This document shows, piece by piece, positions 17,403 to 26,582 of a stretch of DNA of 64,000 bases. A model generated the notes under the pieces. The model saw only the letters and a list, made by a program, of their open reading frames with translations, was not told the origin of the DNA and ran no database searches. The DNA is taken from assembly GCF_000522985.1 (NCBI RefSeq), contig NZ_CP007129.1, forward strand, positions 868,001-932,000, given 5' to 3'. Made by a program: the position numbers and the translations under genes. Position 1 is the stretch's first letter, and every line of letters starts with the position of its first letter. Source of the DNA: Gemmatirosa kalamazoonensis (GTDB lineage: Bacteria; Gemmatimonadota; Gemmatimonadetes; Gemmatimonadales; Gemmatimonadaceae).

Positions 17403-19009
17403 ATGGAGGCGCACGCGTCATCCTCCCGCCTCGCCATGACGCTCCCGCTCGAGCCCCGCACCGACGTGGCCGGCTCCGTGAGCACGCCGAGCCGCACCCG
17501 GTTCGACATCACCGTCGAGCGCGCGCCCGTCGGCATCGCGCACTTCGACGCCACCGGCCACTTCCTTTTCGCGAACCCGCAGCTCTGCACGATCTTCGGC
17601 CTCACGCACGACGAGCTGCTCGCGACGACGTTCCAGGAGGTGTCGTTCGCCGACGACCTGCCGCGCTGCCTCGCCATGACCGGGCAGCTCGCCGCGGGCA
17701 CCATCCCGCGCTACACGCTCGAGAAGCGCTTCGTGCGCCCCGACGGGTCGCTCGTCTACGCGCGCGTCATCGTCACCGTGGTGCGCGCCGACGACGCCGA
17801 TCCGTCGTCGCCGCCCGCGTCCTTCCTCGGCATCGTCGAGGATCTGTCGGAGCAGTGGGAGGCCGAGCAGGCGCGGCGCGCCGCGGAGGAGCGGCTACGC
17901 GTCGCGCTCGACGCGTCGGGCACGGGCATCTACCACTACGACTTCGAGCGACAGGCGCTCGACTGGTCGAACGGGCTCGCGCGCGTGCTCGGCTTCCCCG
18001 AGGGCGATCGGCTGCAGTCGCTCGACCGCCTGCTCGGCGCCGTGCACCCCGACGATCTGCCGCGCGTGCTGAGTGCGTTCGAGCGCAGCGCGACGCGCGG
18101 CGCGCACTTCGACGAGGAGTTCCGCATCGTGCTGCCCGACGGATCGGTGCGCTGGATCGCCGACCGTGCGCGCACGACGCTCGACGCGACGGGCCGCCCG
18201 AGGTATCTCACCGGCGCGTGCACCGACGTCACGACGCGGTGCGAGGCCGAGGCCGCGCGCGGCGCGATGCTGGAGCGCGAGCGCGCCGCACGCACCGACG
18301 CCGAGCGCGCGATCAAGCTCCGCGACGAGGTGCTCGCCATCGTCGCGCACGACCTGCGCAATCCGGTGCACACGATCCTCATGAGCGTCGGCGCGGCGAT
18401 CGAGCTGCCGCTGTCCGCGGAGGATCACGCGCGGCAGCTCGCGCTCATCCGCCGCTCCGCGCGCGGCATGGACACGCTGATCCGCGATCTGCTCGACGTC
18501 ACGCAGATCGAGATGGGCCACCTCGCGATCGCGCCCGCGCCCACGCCGGTCGACGCGCTCGTCGACGACGCCATCGCGACGGCGGCGGGGCGCGCGGCCG
18601 ACCGCGGGCTGCGGCTCGAGGCGGAGCTGCCGCCCGGGCTGCCGGAGGTGCACGCCGACCGGGGTCGCGTCGTGCAGGCGCTCGGCAACCTCGTGAGCAA
18701 CGCGCTGAAGTTCACGCCGAGCGCGGGGCGCATCACGATTCGCGCGCGCGCGCGCTCGGCGGGTTCGTCGAGACGTCCGTCGAGGACACCGGACGCGGCA
18801 TCGCGCCCGACGATCTGCCACACGTGTTCGACCGCTACTGGCAGGCCGAGCGCGGCACGCATCACGGCGTCGGCCTCGGGCTCACGATCGTGCGCGGCAT
18901 CGTCGAGGCGCACGGCGGCTCGGTCGACGTGGAGAGCCGTCCCGGCGCGGGCACGACGTTCCGATTCACGCTCCCTGCGTGCGCGCCGGAGCGGCGCGCG
19001 ACCGCGTGA
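17403..19009 (+). pseudogene. PAS-domain sensor histidine kinase, frameshifted at a (CG)n tract
   Basis: Two PAS domains (about residues 20-150 and 155-285), a HisKA domain with the phospho-acceptor in 'AIVAHDLRNPVH' (H316), and the start of the ATPase domain ('NLVSNALKFTPSAG'). At 18741-18755 lies an uninterrupted alternating CG tract, after which the original frame becomes nonsense. The rest of the kinase ('SVEDTGRGIAPDDLPHVF', 'GVGLGLTIVRGIVEAHGG', 'TTFRFTLP') continues in another frame to 19009. Loss of one CG unit restores a full kinase. It may be a slippage-switched gene or a sequencing error. No membrane helix, so a cytoplasmic sensor. No adjacent response regulator. Confidence 0.8.
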
Positions 19010-19941
19010 TCGCGCGCGCCGTCGTCGCCGCGGGAGTCGTCGCGCTCGCGCCGCTCGCCGTGCACGCGCAGCAGCCGCGAATCGCGACCGCGGTCGCGTT
19101 CACCGAGGGCCCGACCGTCGACCGCGACGGCAACGTGTACTTCTCCGAGATGGTGTGGGACCGGATCATGAAGCTCACGCCCCAGGGCGAGCTGACCGTG
19201 TTCCGCGAGCACAGCAACGGCGCGAACGGGCTGCTCGTCGACCCGCAGGGGCGGCTCGTCGCGTGCGAGGGCGCCGAGTCGACGCGCCGCGGCATGACCG
19301 AGCGCTTCCGGCCACGCGTCACGCGCACCGACCTGCGCACGGGCGCCGTGGAGATCCTCGTCGACAGCGGCGCCGCGGCACCGCTCGTGGCGCCTAACGA
19401 CGTCACCATCGACGGCAAGGGGCGGCTGTACGTCACCGATCTGATCGGCGGCGCAGTGTATCGCATCGACGGGCCCGGGCGCGTCACGCGGCTCCTCGCG
19501 CGGCCCGACGTGCAGCGGCCCAACGGCATCCAGATCTCGCCCGACGATCGCACGCTCTATCTCGTCGAGGCGAACGGCACCGCCGGCGGCGCGCGCCTCA
19601 TCCGCGCGTACGACCTCGCGGACGACGGCACAGTGTCGAACATGCGCGTGCACTACGACTTCTCGCCGGGCCGCAGCGCCGACGGCATGAGCATCGACGC
19701 GGACGGGAACCTGATCGCGTCGGCGGGGATGAACCAGCTCCGCGGCTCGGCCGAGACGCTCGACAACCACACGGGGATCTACGTCATCTCGCCGCGCGGG
19801 AAGCTGCTGAAGTTCATCCCGATCCCCGAGGACTACATCACGAACAACGCGTTCGGCGGACCGGACATGCGCACGCTCTACGTCACCGCCGGCAAGACGC
19901 TCTACACGCTGCGCATGGACGTCCCCGGCCTCCCGCGCTGA
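19006..19941 (+). CDS. SMP-30/gluconolactonase-like secreted beta-propeller
   Basis: 311 residues from a GTG that overlaps the kinase stop (GTGA). It has a Sec signal peptide ending 'AVHAQQ'. Propeller blades show 'FTEGPTVDRDGNVYFSE', 'SNGANGLLVDPQGRLVACE', 'APNDVTIDGKGRLYVTD' and 'PNGIQISPDDRTLYLVE', with the metal-binding Glu and Asn residues of the SGL family (E in FTEGP, N in PND and PNG). Such enzymes hydrolyse lactones, including sugar lactones. The substrate is unknown; location is periplasmic. Confidence 0.85.
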   Translation: MIARAVVAAGVVALAPLAVHAQQPRIATAVAFTEGPTVDRDGNVYFSEMVWDRIMKLTPQGELTVFREHSNGANGLLVDPQGRLVACEGAESTRRGMTERFRPRVTRTDLRTGAVEILVDSGAAAPLVAPNDVTIDGKGRLYVTDLIGGAVYRIDGPGRVTRLLARPDVQRPNGIQISPDDRTLYLVEANGTAGGARLIRAYDLADDGTVSNMRVHYDFSPGRSADGMSIDADGNLIASAGMNQLRGSAETLDNHTGIYVISPRGKLLKFIPIPEDYITNNAFGGPDMRTLYVTAGKTLYTLRMDVPGLPR

Positions 19942-19954
19942 GCCCTCGGCCCCG

Positions 19955-20328
19955 TCACTCGCGCGGCGGCGTGCGGCCGCGCGTCACGCCGCTGGCGTCG
20001 TACGCGTCGACGACGAACCAGGACGTCGCGTCGCGGTTCAGCCCGTGCATCGTGAGCGTGGTGTCGCGCCCCGTCTGCCACGACGCGTCGAGCTTGTGCG
20101 GCCGGTCGTCGTGGCCCGTGCGGCGGTCGATGAGCGGGCGGCACGTGCGCGGGTCGTCGGAGACCTACTGGAACTCGTGCTTCGCCGACCCGGCATGAAG
20201 CGGTAGTCGAGACCGAGCGGGTTGACGAACGTGCCATTCGGAGCGATGGGTTGCGCGTCGGACGCAGCGGCGACCGACAGGGCGATCGCTGGCGCGACGA
20301 CGAACGACGACATCCGGGAGCGAGCCAT
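19955..20328 (-). pseudogene. relic of a secreted glycoside hydrolase (GH43-like), ends only
   Basis: From ATG 20328 the minus strand reads a signal peptide and 'GTFVNPLGLDYRFMPG', the usual N-terminus of secreted GH43-like proteins. It then jumps, with an in-frame TAG and a frame change near 20170-20200, to 'VSDDPRTCRPLIDRRTGHDDRPHKLDASWQTG..' and 'SWFVVDAYDASGVTRGR', a C-terminal end. The catalytic middle (about 250-300 residues) is missing. The start codon overlaps the ATG of the divergent gene (CATG). Confidence 0.55.
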
Positions 20329-20641
20329 GTACCTCATCCGAGACATCATGTACTGCAAGCCCGGCAAGGTGCGCCCGATGGTCGAGAAGTTCATCGCGTT
20401 GTCGAAGCTGAGCGAGCGGGTCGGCATGCCGCGCATGAAGGTCATGACCGACTTCTGCGCCGAGCAGTACTGGACCGTCGTGTCGGAGATGGAGGTCGAG
20501 GATCTGCAGCAGTTCGCGCAGATGATGTCGTCGCCGCCCCAGGGGTCCGCGGAGGACATGAAGCAGTTCGACGAGGTCATGAAGGGGTACCACGACCTCG
20601 TCGATCACGGGAAGCGGGAGATCTACAAGGTCGAGGGCTGA
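20327..20641 (+). CDS. small conserved-looking protein, dimeric barrel-like
   Basis: 104 residues: 'MYLIRDIMYCKPGKVRPMVEKFIALSKL' followed by 'MKVMTDFCAEQYWTVVSEMEVEDLQQF' and a helical, Met-rich end. The beta-alpha-beta pattern suggests a ferredoxin-like (Dabb/ABM) fold. Function unknown. The ATG overlaps the start of the relic hydrolase on the other strand, so it uses what was the promoter region of that gene. A palindromic repeat element follows its stop. Confidence 0.6.
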   Translation: MYLIRDIMYCKPGKVRPMVEKFIALSKLSERVGMPRMKVMTDFCAEQYWTVVSEMEVEDLQQFAQMMSSPPQGSAEDMKQFDEVMKGYHDLVDHGKREIYKVEG

Positions 20642-20652
20642 TGAACGGCTTC

Positions 20653-20721
20653 GTCCGCAGATTCCGCAGAGCCCGCAGAGTTCTTCGAGAAGCCTCTGCG
20701 GGATCTGCGGAACCTGCGGAT
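20653..20721. repeat. palindromic repeat element (CCGCAGAKN units)
   Basis: Left arm of about 28 bp built of three 9-bp units (tCCGCAGAt..) and a matching right arm (CTCTGCGGGATCTGCGG..), around a short centre CTTCGAGAAG. It lies between convergent genes and could form a strong hairpin, acting as a two-way terminator. Confidence 0.7.
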
Positions 20722-20729
20722 CGTCGTGG

Positions 20730-21194
20730 TCAGTCCACGTAGGCCCACAGCAGCCGCCGACTGTGCGCGTCCAGCTCGGCCGGCGCGGGCAGGTGGTAGA
20801 GATCCCCGGCCACGTCGCGCACGAGCAGCCCGCCCGACGGCAGCGCCTGCGGCCACTCGTCGAGGTGCGTCTGGAACGTGCGCGGCCCCTGCGCGGTGTC
20901 GACCGACCAGTGGCGGATCTCCACCTCCTCGTCGATCGACCGCACGCGCGTGACCCGCAGCACGAACCCCGACTCGGCGAGCGCGCGCTCGAGCGCGGCA
21001 CGCGATGCCGCGGGGAGCGCCGCCGGATCCTCGACGAGCGCCACCTCGCGGTCGTCGCCGTCGCGCAGCGAGAGATGTCGGCGCGGCTCCGACCAGGGGA
21101 AGCACTGCCGCAGCCGCACCGGGATCGTCTCCCCGTCCACGATCGCCGCGAGATGCCCGTCGCCGGCGCTGCAGAGTACGATGTGCTCGGTCAT
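20730..21194 (-). CDS. DUF1854 family protein
   Basis: 154 residues from the internal ATG at 21194. The pattern 'PVRLRQCFPWSEPRRHLSLRDGDDREVALVEDPAAL' followed by 'RVRSIDEEVEIRHWSVDTAQGPRTFQ' and 'LLVRDVAGDLYHLPAPAELDAHSRRLLWAYVD' is typical of DUF1854. This family is known to sit beside an ABC exporter, as here, and some database names tie the pair to cyanophycin metabolism; no cyanophycin synthetase is in the window. It follows the ABC gene on the same strand with a palindromic repeat between them. Confidence 0.8.
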   Translation of the reverse strand: MTEHIVLCSAGDGHLAAIVDGETIPVRLRQCFPWSEPRRHLSLRDGDDREVALVEDPAALPAASRAALERALAESGFVLRVTRVRSIDEEVEIRHWSVDTAQGPRTFQTHLDEWPQALPSGGLLVRDVAGDLYHLPAPAELDAHSRRLLWAYVD

Positions 21195-21212
21195 GTTCTC
21201 TCCTGTGTGTGT

Positions 21213-21363
21213 CTCACGCGGAGCCGCGGAGGACGCGGAGAACACCTGAGGATTTCTCGAATTCTAGAGATTCGCTGAATCGAGCCCCACGTCGTGGAGT
21301 CGTCCCGGGCGCGGTTCAGTGTCGCCGAGCAGGTCTTCGCGTCCTCCGCGGCTCCGCGTGAGC
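21213..21363. repeat. palindromic repeat element (ACGCGGAGN units)
   Basis: Left arm 21213-21241 reads CTCACGCGGAGCCGCGGAGG plus ACGCGGAGA. Right arm 21335-21363 is its near-perfect complement. The centre holds another small dyad (TCTCGAATTCTAGAGATTCG). It lies between the ABC exporter and the DUF1854 gene. Confidence 0.75.
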
Positions 21364-21372
21364 ATGCAGAGC

Positions 21373-23625
21373 TCACTGGAGCTGCAGCTGCAGCTCGTAC
21401 AGCCGCTTGTAGATCCCGTCCGGCAGCTCGAGCAGCTCGCGGTGCGTGCCGCACTCCGCGAGGCGCCCGTTCTCGATCACGAACAGCCGCGACGCGCGGC
21501 GCAGCGTGGAGAGCCGGTGGGCGATGGCGAGCACCGTGCGGCCGGCGACGAGCCGGTCGAGCGCTTCCTGGATCTCGCGCTCGGTCTCCGTGTCCACCGC
21601 GCTCGTCGCCTCGTCGAGGATGAGGATGCGCGGATCGTGCAGCACCGCCCGCGCGATGGAGATGCGCTGGCGTTCGCCGCCGGAGAGCGTGTGCCCCCGC
21701 TCGCCGACGATCGTGTCGTAGCCCTGCGCGAGCTTGCAGACGAAGTCGTGCGCGTTCGCCGCCTTCGCCGCCGCCACCACGGCGCCTAACGAGGCGTCGG
21801 GCAGCCCGTAGCGGATGTTGTCGAGGATCGTGCCGTGGAACAGGTACGGGTCCTGGAGCACCATGCCGATCTGCTCGCGGTAGTGTCCCGTGTCGAGCGC
21901 GCGCACGTCCACGCCGTCCACGCGCACCGCACCGCCGGTGGCGTCGTAGAAGCGCGCCACGAGGCTGGCGATCGTCGACTTGCCGCCGCCCGACGGGCCC
22001 ACGAGGCCGATCAGCTCACCCGGCCGCACGTCGAACGACACGCCGCGCAGCACCTGCCGCACGCCGTCGTACGCGAACGTCACGTTCTCGAACGTCACGC
22101 GCCCCTCCACCGGCGCGAGCCGCACCGGCTCCGGCGCGTCGCGCACCTCGGGCTCCGAGTCGAGCACCTCGAACACGCGGTGCGCCGACGACGTCGCACG
22201 GTTCACCGTGCGCGCCATCTGGCCGAGCACCTCCACCGGCGCGACGAACATCGTCGCGTAGAGCAGGAACGAGACGAACGTCCCCGGCGAGAGGTCGGGC
22301 GCGCCCGTGCCGACGAGCCGCGGCACCGCCGACACCCACACCAGCACCGTCATCGCGTGCACGGCGAGCATGAGCAGCGGCCAGAACGTCGTCCACAGCT
22401 CGTGGATCTCGTTGAACTCCACCGTCACGTCGTCGTTGCGCCCGTCGAACCGCGCCACCTCCCGCGTCTCCTGGTTGAACGCCTTCACCACGCGCACGCC
22501 GGGGATCGTGTCCGACAGCACGTCGGTCACCCGCGACCACTTCCGCCACGCGCGCACGAAGCGCGTGTTGAGCGACTCGCCGTGCCGGTACACGAGCCAG
22601 CAGAGCAGCGGCACGGGCACGGTCATCACGAGGCCGAGCCGCCAGTCGAGCGAGAGCAGCACCACGCCGAGTCCGAGCAGCTGCACGAGCGACAGCGAGC
22701 CGTCGACGACGCCGAACGCGATGAACTCCCACAGCCGGTCGGTATCGGCCGTGACGCGCGTGATGAGCCCGCCCGTCTTCTTGCGCGAGAAGAACGACAG
22801 GCTGAGCGACTGCAGGTGCTCGTACAGCTCCGAGCGCAGGTCGCGCGCGACCCACTCGCCGACGACCGACATGTAGCGGAGCCGCACGTGCGCCGCGCCC
22901 TGGCGGATGACGTAGAGCGCCGCCATCACCGCCACCGCGAGCCACGCGCGCGTCGACGCCACGGCGGGCGGCAGCGTGCCGTCGCGCGCGCGTCGCACGA
23001 CGTCGTCGAGCACGAAGCCGGCGAGATACGGCGGCACGAGCCCCGCCACCGTCACGACGACGGCCGCGCCGAGCCCGAACGCCAGGTCGCGCCGGTAGCG
23101 CGCGAGGTAGCCGAGCAGCCGCAGCACGACGGTGGAGCGGCGCGCGGCGACGAGCGCCTGCGCGTCGCGCACCGGCCGCGCGACGGCGTCGGCGTAGAGC
23201 GCGTCGCCGTCCGCGACGAGCGGCGTACAGCGGCCGGCGATCGCCTCGTCGAGCACGAAGCGCAGGTTCTCCACCGCGGCGCGCTGCCGGTGCGTGTAGC
23301 GCACGACGGCGAGCGGCGGCTCGTCGGGGGCGCCCAACAGCAGCAGCGTGTTCGCGCTCAGGCCCGGCGACTCGCGCACGGCGCGGATGTCCGCACGCGG
23401 CACGGAGCGCACGTGCCACGCGCCGTCGTCGCCGCGGCGCGCGAGCGCGACGTGCTCCGGCCCGAGGGCGAGCCACGACTCGGCGAGCCGCAGCGTCGGG
23501 TCGAGGTCGACGAGCGCGTAGAGCTGCACGGGGCGGTCGGCCCACTCGCGCTCGATCGTCGCGCGGAGGTCCGCGGGGAGGCGCGACGGCTGCCGGATGT
23601 ACCGGCTGATGATCTCGTGATTCAT
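21373..23625 (-). CDS. ABC exporter (membrane + ATPase domains in one chain)
   Basis: 750 residues from the ATG at 23625. The N-terminal about 170 residues are soluble and unusual ('RYIRQPSRLPADLRATIEREW...LYALVDLDPTLRL'), then six membrane helices and an ATPase with Walker A 'GPSGGGKST', signature 'LSGGERQR', Walker B 'ILILDEATSAVD' and the H-loop 'AIAHRLSTL'. It is a homodimeric type IV exporter. The N-terminal extension plus the DUF1854 neighbour match the exporter/DUF1854 pairs that some databases call cyanophycin-associated; substrate unknown. Confidence 0.9.
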   Translation of the reverse strand: MNHEIISRYIRQPSRLPADLRATIEREWADRPVQLYALVDLDPTLRLAESWLALGPEHVALARRGDDGAWHVRSVPRADIRAVRESPGLSANTLLLLGAPDEPPLAVVRYTHRQRAAVENLRFVLDEAIAGRCTPLVADGDALYADAVARPVRDAQALVAARRSTVVLRLLGYLARYRRDLAFGLGAAVVVTVAGLVPPYLAGFVLDDVVRRARDGTLPPAVASTRAWLAVAVMAALYVIRQGAAHVRLRYMSVVGEWVARDLRSELYEHLQSLSLSFFSRKKTGGLITRVTADTDRLWEFIAFGVVDGSLSLVQLLGLGVVLLSLDWRLGLVMTVPVPLLCWLVYRHGESLNTRFVRAWRKWSRVTDVLSDTIPGVRVVKAFNQETREVARFDGRNDDVTVEFNEIHELWTTFWPLLMLAVHAMTVLVWVSAVPRLVGTGAPDLSPGTFVSFLLYATMFVAPVEVLGQMARTVNRATSSAHRVFEVLDSEPEVRDAPEPVRLAPVEGRVTFENVTFAYDGVRQVLRGVSFDVRPGELIGLVGPSGGGKSTIASLVARFYDATGGAVRVDGVDVRALDTGHYREQIGMVLQDPYLFHGTILDNIRYGLPDASLGAVVAAAKAANAHDFVCKLAQGYDTIVGERGHTLSGGERQRISIARAVLHDPRILILDEATSAVDTETEREIQEALDRLVAGRTVLAIAHRLSTLRRASRLFVIENGRLAECGTHRELLELPDGIYKRLYELQLQLQ

Positions 23626-23660
23626 CGTCGTGATCGGCTGAGAGTGGCACACAGCACAAC

Positions 23661-23694
23661 GGCCTTCCGGGGGCTGACAGCACCCCGGAAGGCC
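23661..23694. promoter_or_regulatory. perfect hairpin in the leader of the ABC exporter
   Basis: GGCCTTCCGGGG, ten bases, CCCCGGAAGGCC: a 12-bp perfect stem whose near end is 35 nt upstream of the exporter start codon. No T-run follows on the minus strand. It could be an attenuator, an RNA-stability element or a protein-binding dyad. Confidence 0.5.
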
Positions 23695-24116
23695 GGATCA
23701 CGACATCGAATCCGTGAGGCCTAGGGTGCTCGTCGTCGCACGGCGAAATCGCCGCGGATCATCCACCCGCCGGGGCGCACGGCCCCTGCACGCCCGAGGT
23801 CGGTGAACCCCAGGTGCAGGCGAGTGGAGACGAGCACGTACTTCTGCATCATGGCCGGATTCTGGTGAGACTGCTCCCGTTCAACATAGACGACCCCTCG
23901 ACCGAACGGCAAGTCACCGGAGAGCGTCGACGGCGCCGGTCTGATGCGCGGGCGGTACGGCGCGGCCGATACGGCGCGATGATGCGCGAACGACGTCTCA
24001 CAGCGCGGCACTGCGCCGTGCTGCGCGGTCGAGCGGTGTGAGCGTCGCTAGCGCATCATCGCGCCGTATCGCCAGCGCCGTATCGCCCGCGCCGCCGACG
24101 CAGTCCGCCAAGTCCT
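23695..24116. other. intergenic region with large inverted repeat
   Basis: About 420 nt between the exporter and the S9 peptidase. A minus-strand frame (23721-24011) exists, with a plausible short piece 'MMQKYVLVSTRLHLGFTDLGRAG..', but coding is doubtful. The region is dominated by a perfect 20-bp inverted repeat: GATACGGCGCGATGATGCGC at 23968-23987 and its complement at 24051-24070. Imperfect extension and an inner dyad (GCGCGGCAC/GTGCTGCGC) lie in the loop. It lies downstream of the peptidase stop, so a terminator or structured RNA is possible. Confidence 0.5.
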
Positions 24117-26396
24117 TTAACGGCTCGCCGCCTTGCTCGGCGTGTGCTCCCACACGTACCGGTGCAGGAAGTCGCCCATCTTGTTCCACGTCTCGATCCA
24201 GCGCGCGTGGATCAGCGACTCGTGCACGTCGTCGGGGATGACCGTGAGCTCGAACGGGATGTTGCGCGCCCGCAGGAGCTGCACGAGGCCGACCATCTGC
24301 GCGAAGTCGACGTTGCGGTCGTCATCACCCTGCACGAGGAACACCGGCGACTTCCACGTGTCGATGGCCGAGATCGCCGACGACTTGTACGACAGCGCCG
24401 CCGTGTCGAGCGAGTTGCCGTAGAGGTGCACGCCGGCCAGGTCGGCGCCCGCGACGAAGATGTCGGAGTTGCGCGCGAGCGCCTGCGACGTGAGCAGCCC
24501 GCCGTACGACAGCCCCCAGATCCCGACGCGCGACGGGTCGACGTCGGCGCGCGACTGCAGGTACTTCGCGCCGGCGACGACGTCCTGGTACTCGGAGTTG
24601 CCGCGCGCGTTCGTGTTCTGCGCGTTGCGGAACGAGCGGCCGTAGCCGATGCCGCTGCGGTAGTTGATCGACAGGACGACGTAGCCCTGGTTCGCGAGCC
24701 ACTGGTTCACCGCGTACGCCCAGTGGTAGAACTGCATGTAGTGGTACCCCGGCATCATCTGCCGCGACGGCCCGCCGTGCACGAACACGAGCGCCGGCCG
24801 CCGCTCGCCCGGCTTGAGGTCCGCCGGCAGGAAGAGCTGGTTGTGGATCTCCAGCCCGTCCGCCGCCTTCGTCGTCACGATCTGCGGCACGACGTGCGCC
24901 GCCTGCGGGAAGTCCTTCGGCAGCGTGGGGAAGATGAGCTTCGCGGCGCTGTTGGGCGCGTTCGGCACGAGGCCCACGCTCGCCGGCTGCTTCGCGCCGA
25001 AGTAGAGCACCGCGACCTGGCGGCCGCTCGCGAGCGGCTGCGGGTACGTCTCGATCCCCTCGCCCGACGTGATCGCGGTCGGCGTGCCCCCGGCCACCGG
25101 CACCGCCCACACATGGCGACGCTCGATGTCGTTCGCGTTCGTCGAGTAGAACAGCGTCTTCCCGTCGCGCGACAGCGCGGCCGACGTCGCGTCCTCGATC
25201 AGGCCGTCGGTCGTCGTGAGCAGCGTCGGCTGCGGGCCCGGGTTCGTGAGCGGGATCGCGTAGTAGCGGTCCCACTCGTCGCCCTGGATGTTCGTGAGCC
25301 CGAAGACGATCGCGCCGTCGCCCCACATGAGGCTGCGGATCGCGGCGAACGTGCGGTCGCCGCGCGCGTTGTGCCACAGCTCCATCGCCGGGTAGCCGCC
25401 GACGGCGTTAGGCCTCGCCGTGAGGTCGGCGACCATCACCGACGTCGTGTAGCCGCCGGGGAACGTCGCCGTGTACAGCCCCGGCGTCCGGCGCGGCGTG
25501 GTGTCCGCCGCCTGCTGCGCGCCGCGCCCGCCGCCACCGAAGCCGCCGACGCCGCATCCCGACGCGCCCGGCCGCCCCGACGCGGGGCCCGGCGGGTTGC
25601 CGATGCCGCCGGTGCCGCTCTGCGTCTGCGCGCCGAACGGCACGCCCGGCCGCCGCACGAACGCGAGCCGCTTCCCGTCGGGCGACCACACCGGGCTGCC
25701 GTCGCAGTCGACGCTCGGCGCGACGAACTCCACGGTCCGCGTGCGCGTGTCGTAGACGCCGATGAGGGCGTGGTTCTCGCGGTCGCTCACGAAGGCGATG
25801 CGCGTGCCGTCCGGGGACCACTTCGGGCTCGACTGACGTCCCCACTGCGTGAGGAACGCGACCCCGCCGGTGTCGGCCGCGGTGCGCGGACCGTTAGGCG
25901 CGACGCGGGCGCGGTAGATCTGCGCGTCCTTCACGTACAGCACCCACCGGCCGTCCGGCGACAGCTCCGGCGCGGCGCCCTGCGCGACGCGCCACGCCGG
26001 CCCGCCGGCCGTGCGCGCCGCCCAGATCGCGCGCTCCGCGCCCTCCGGTGCGTGCGACGGGTTCGCGATCCAGCCCACACGGTTCGGGGCCGAGCCGCGG
26101 ACGAAGACGACGGTCGAGCCGTCGTCGGAGAGCACGACGTCGCTCACCTCGGTGCCGTCGTCCTTCAGGAACGACGTCACGCGCACGGGTCGGAAGTCGG
26201 GCGCGGCCGCCGTGTAGACGTTGCGCATGCCGCGCTCGTACGCGACCCACGCGACGCGGTCGGCCTTGTGGGCGGCGGTGAGCTCGAGCGGCGAGGCGGG
26301 GCTCAGGAACTCCGCGATCGTCGGCTTCGGCTGGGCGCCGAGCGCGGAGGCGCCGAGTACGAGGACGAGCGGCGCGCGAGAGAGCAGGCGGGACAT
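24117..26396 (-). CDS. S9 family prolyl oligopeptidase-like secreted peptidase
   Basis: 759 residues with a signal peptide ending 'ALGAQ'. The N-terminal two thirds form a beta-propeller with WD40/TolB-like blades ('SPKWSPDGTRIAFVSDRENH', 'GSPVWSPDGKRLAFVRR'). The C-terminal part is an alpha/beta-hydrolase with nucleophile S630 in 'GLSYGG', Asp near 693 in 'QGDDDRNV' and H725 in 'DDVHES'. A Gly/Pro-rich low-complexity insert lies around residues 270-310 between blades. Role: peptide breakdown in the periplasm or outside the cell. Confidence 0.92.
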   Translation of the reverse strand: MSRLLSRAPLVLVLGASALGAQPKPTIAEFLSPASPLELTAAHKADRVAWVAYERGMRNVYTAAAPDFRPVRVTSFLKDDGTEVSDVVLSDDGSTVVFVRGSAPNRVGWIANPSHAPEGAERAIWAARTAGGPAWRVAQGAAPELSPDGRWVLYVKDAQIYRARVAPNGPRTAADTGGVAFLTQWGRQSSPKWSPDGTRIAFVSDRENHALIGVYDTRTRTVEFVAPSVDCDGSPVWSPDGKRLAFVRRPGVPFGAQTQSGTGGIGNPPGPASGRPGASGCGVGGFGGGGRGAQQAADTTPRRTPGLYTATFPGGYTTSVMVADLTARPNAVGGYPAMELWHNARGDRTFAAIRSLMWGDGAIVFGLTNIQGDEWDRYYAIPLTNPGPQPTLLTTTDGLIEDATSAALSRDGKTLFYSTNANDIERRHVWAVPVAGGTPTAITSGEGIETYPQPLASGRQVAVLYFGAKQPASVGLVPNAPNSAAKLIFPTLPKDFPQAAHVVPQIVTTKAADGLEIHNQLFLPADLKPGERRPALVFVHGGPSRQMMPGYHYMQFYHWAYAVNQWLANQGYVVLSINYRSGIGYGRSFRNAQNTNARGNSEYQDVVAGAKYLQSRADVDPSRVGIWGLSYGGLLTSQALARNSDIFVAGADLAGVHLYGNSLDTAALSYKSSAISAIDTWKSPVFLVQGDDDRNVDFAQMVGLVQLLRARNIPFELTVIPDDVHESLIHARWIETWNKMGDFLHRYVWEHTPSKAASR

Positions 26397-26582
26397 GGGC
26401 ACCTGGGGTGGAGTGACCTCCGGATTACGCACCCCGCCCGCCGGGTGCTGGACCGGCTGGACCGGCCCCGGTGGGTCGGATGACCCTGGGGCGCGCCGCT
26501 CCCCGCGGAGAGACTGCGGTCGCCGCGCGCCCGGTGGGCCGCGCGCGCGATCACGCTCCCCCGCTCCACCCGGAGAACCGAC

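Noticed and set aside
16721-19009. A single 760-residue open frame covering the hypothetical gene and the kinase end
   Set aside because: Its middle part is the Arg/Ala-rich shadow of the kinase frame; only the two ends are protein-like, so it is not one gene.
24144-26483. Long plus-strand frame opposite the S9 peptidase, and similar antisense frames at 4891-6174, 6847-9417, 21835-23724 and 58834-60369
   Set aside because: All are His/Arg/Val-rich shadows opposite well-supported genes, an effect of very high GC at third positions.
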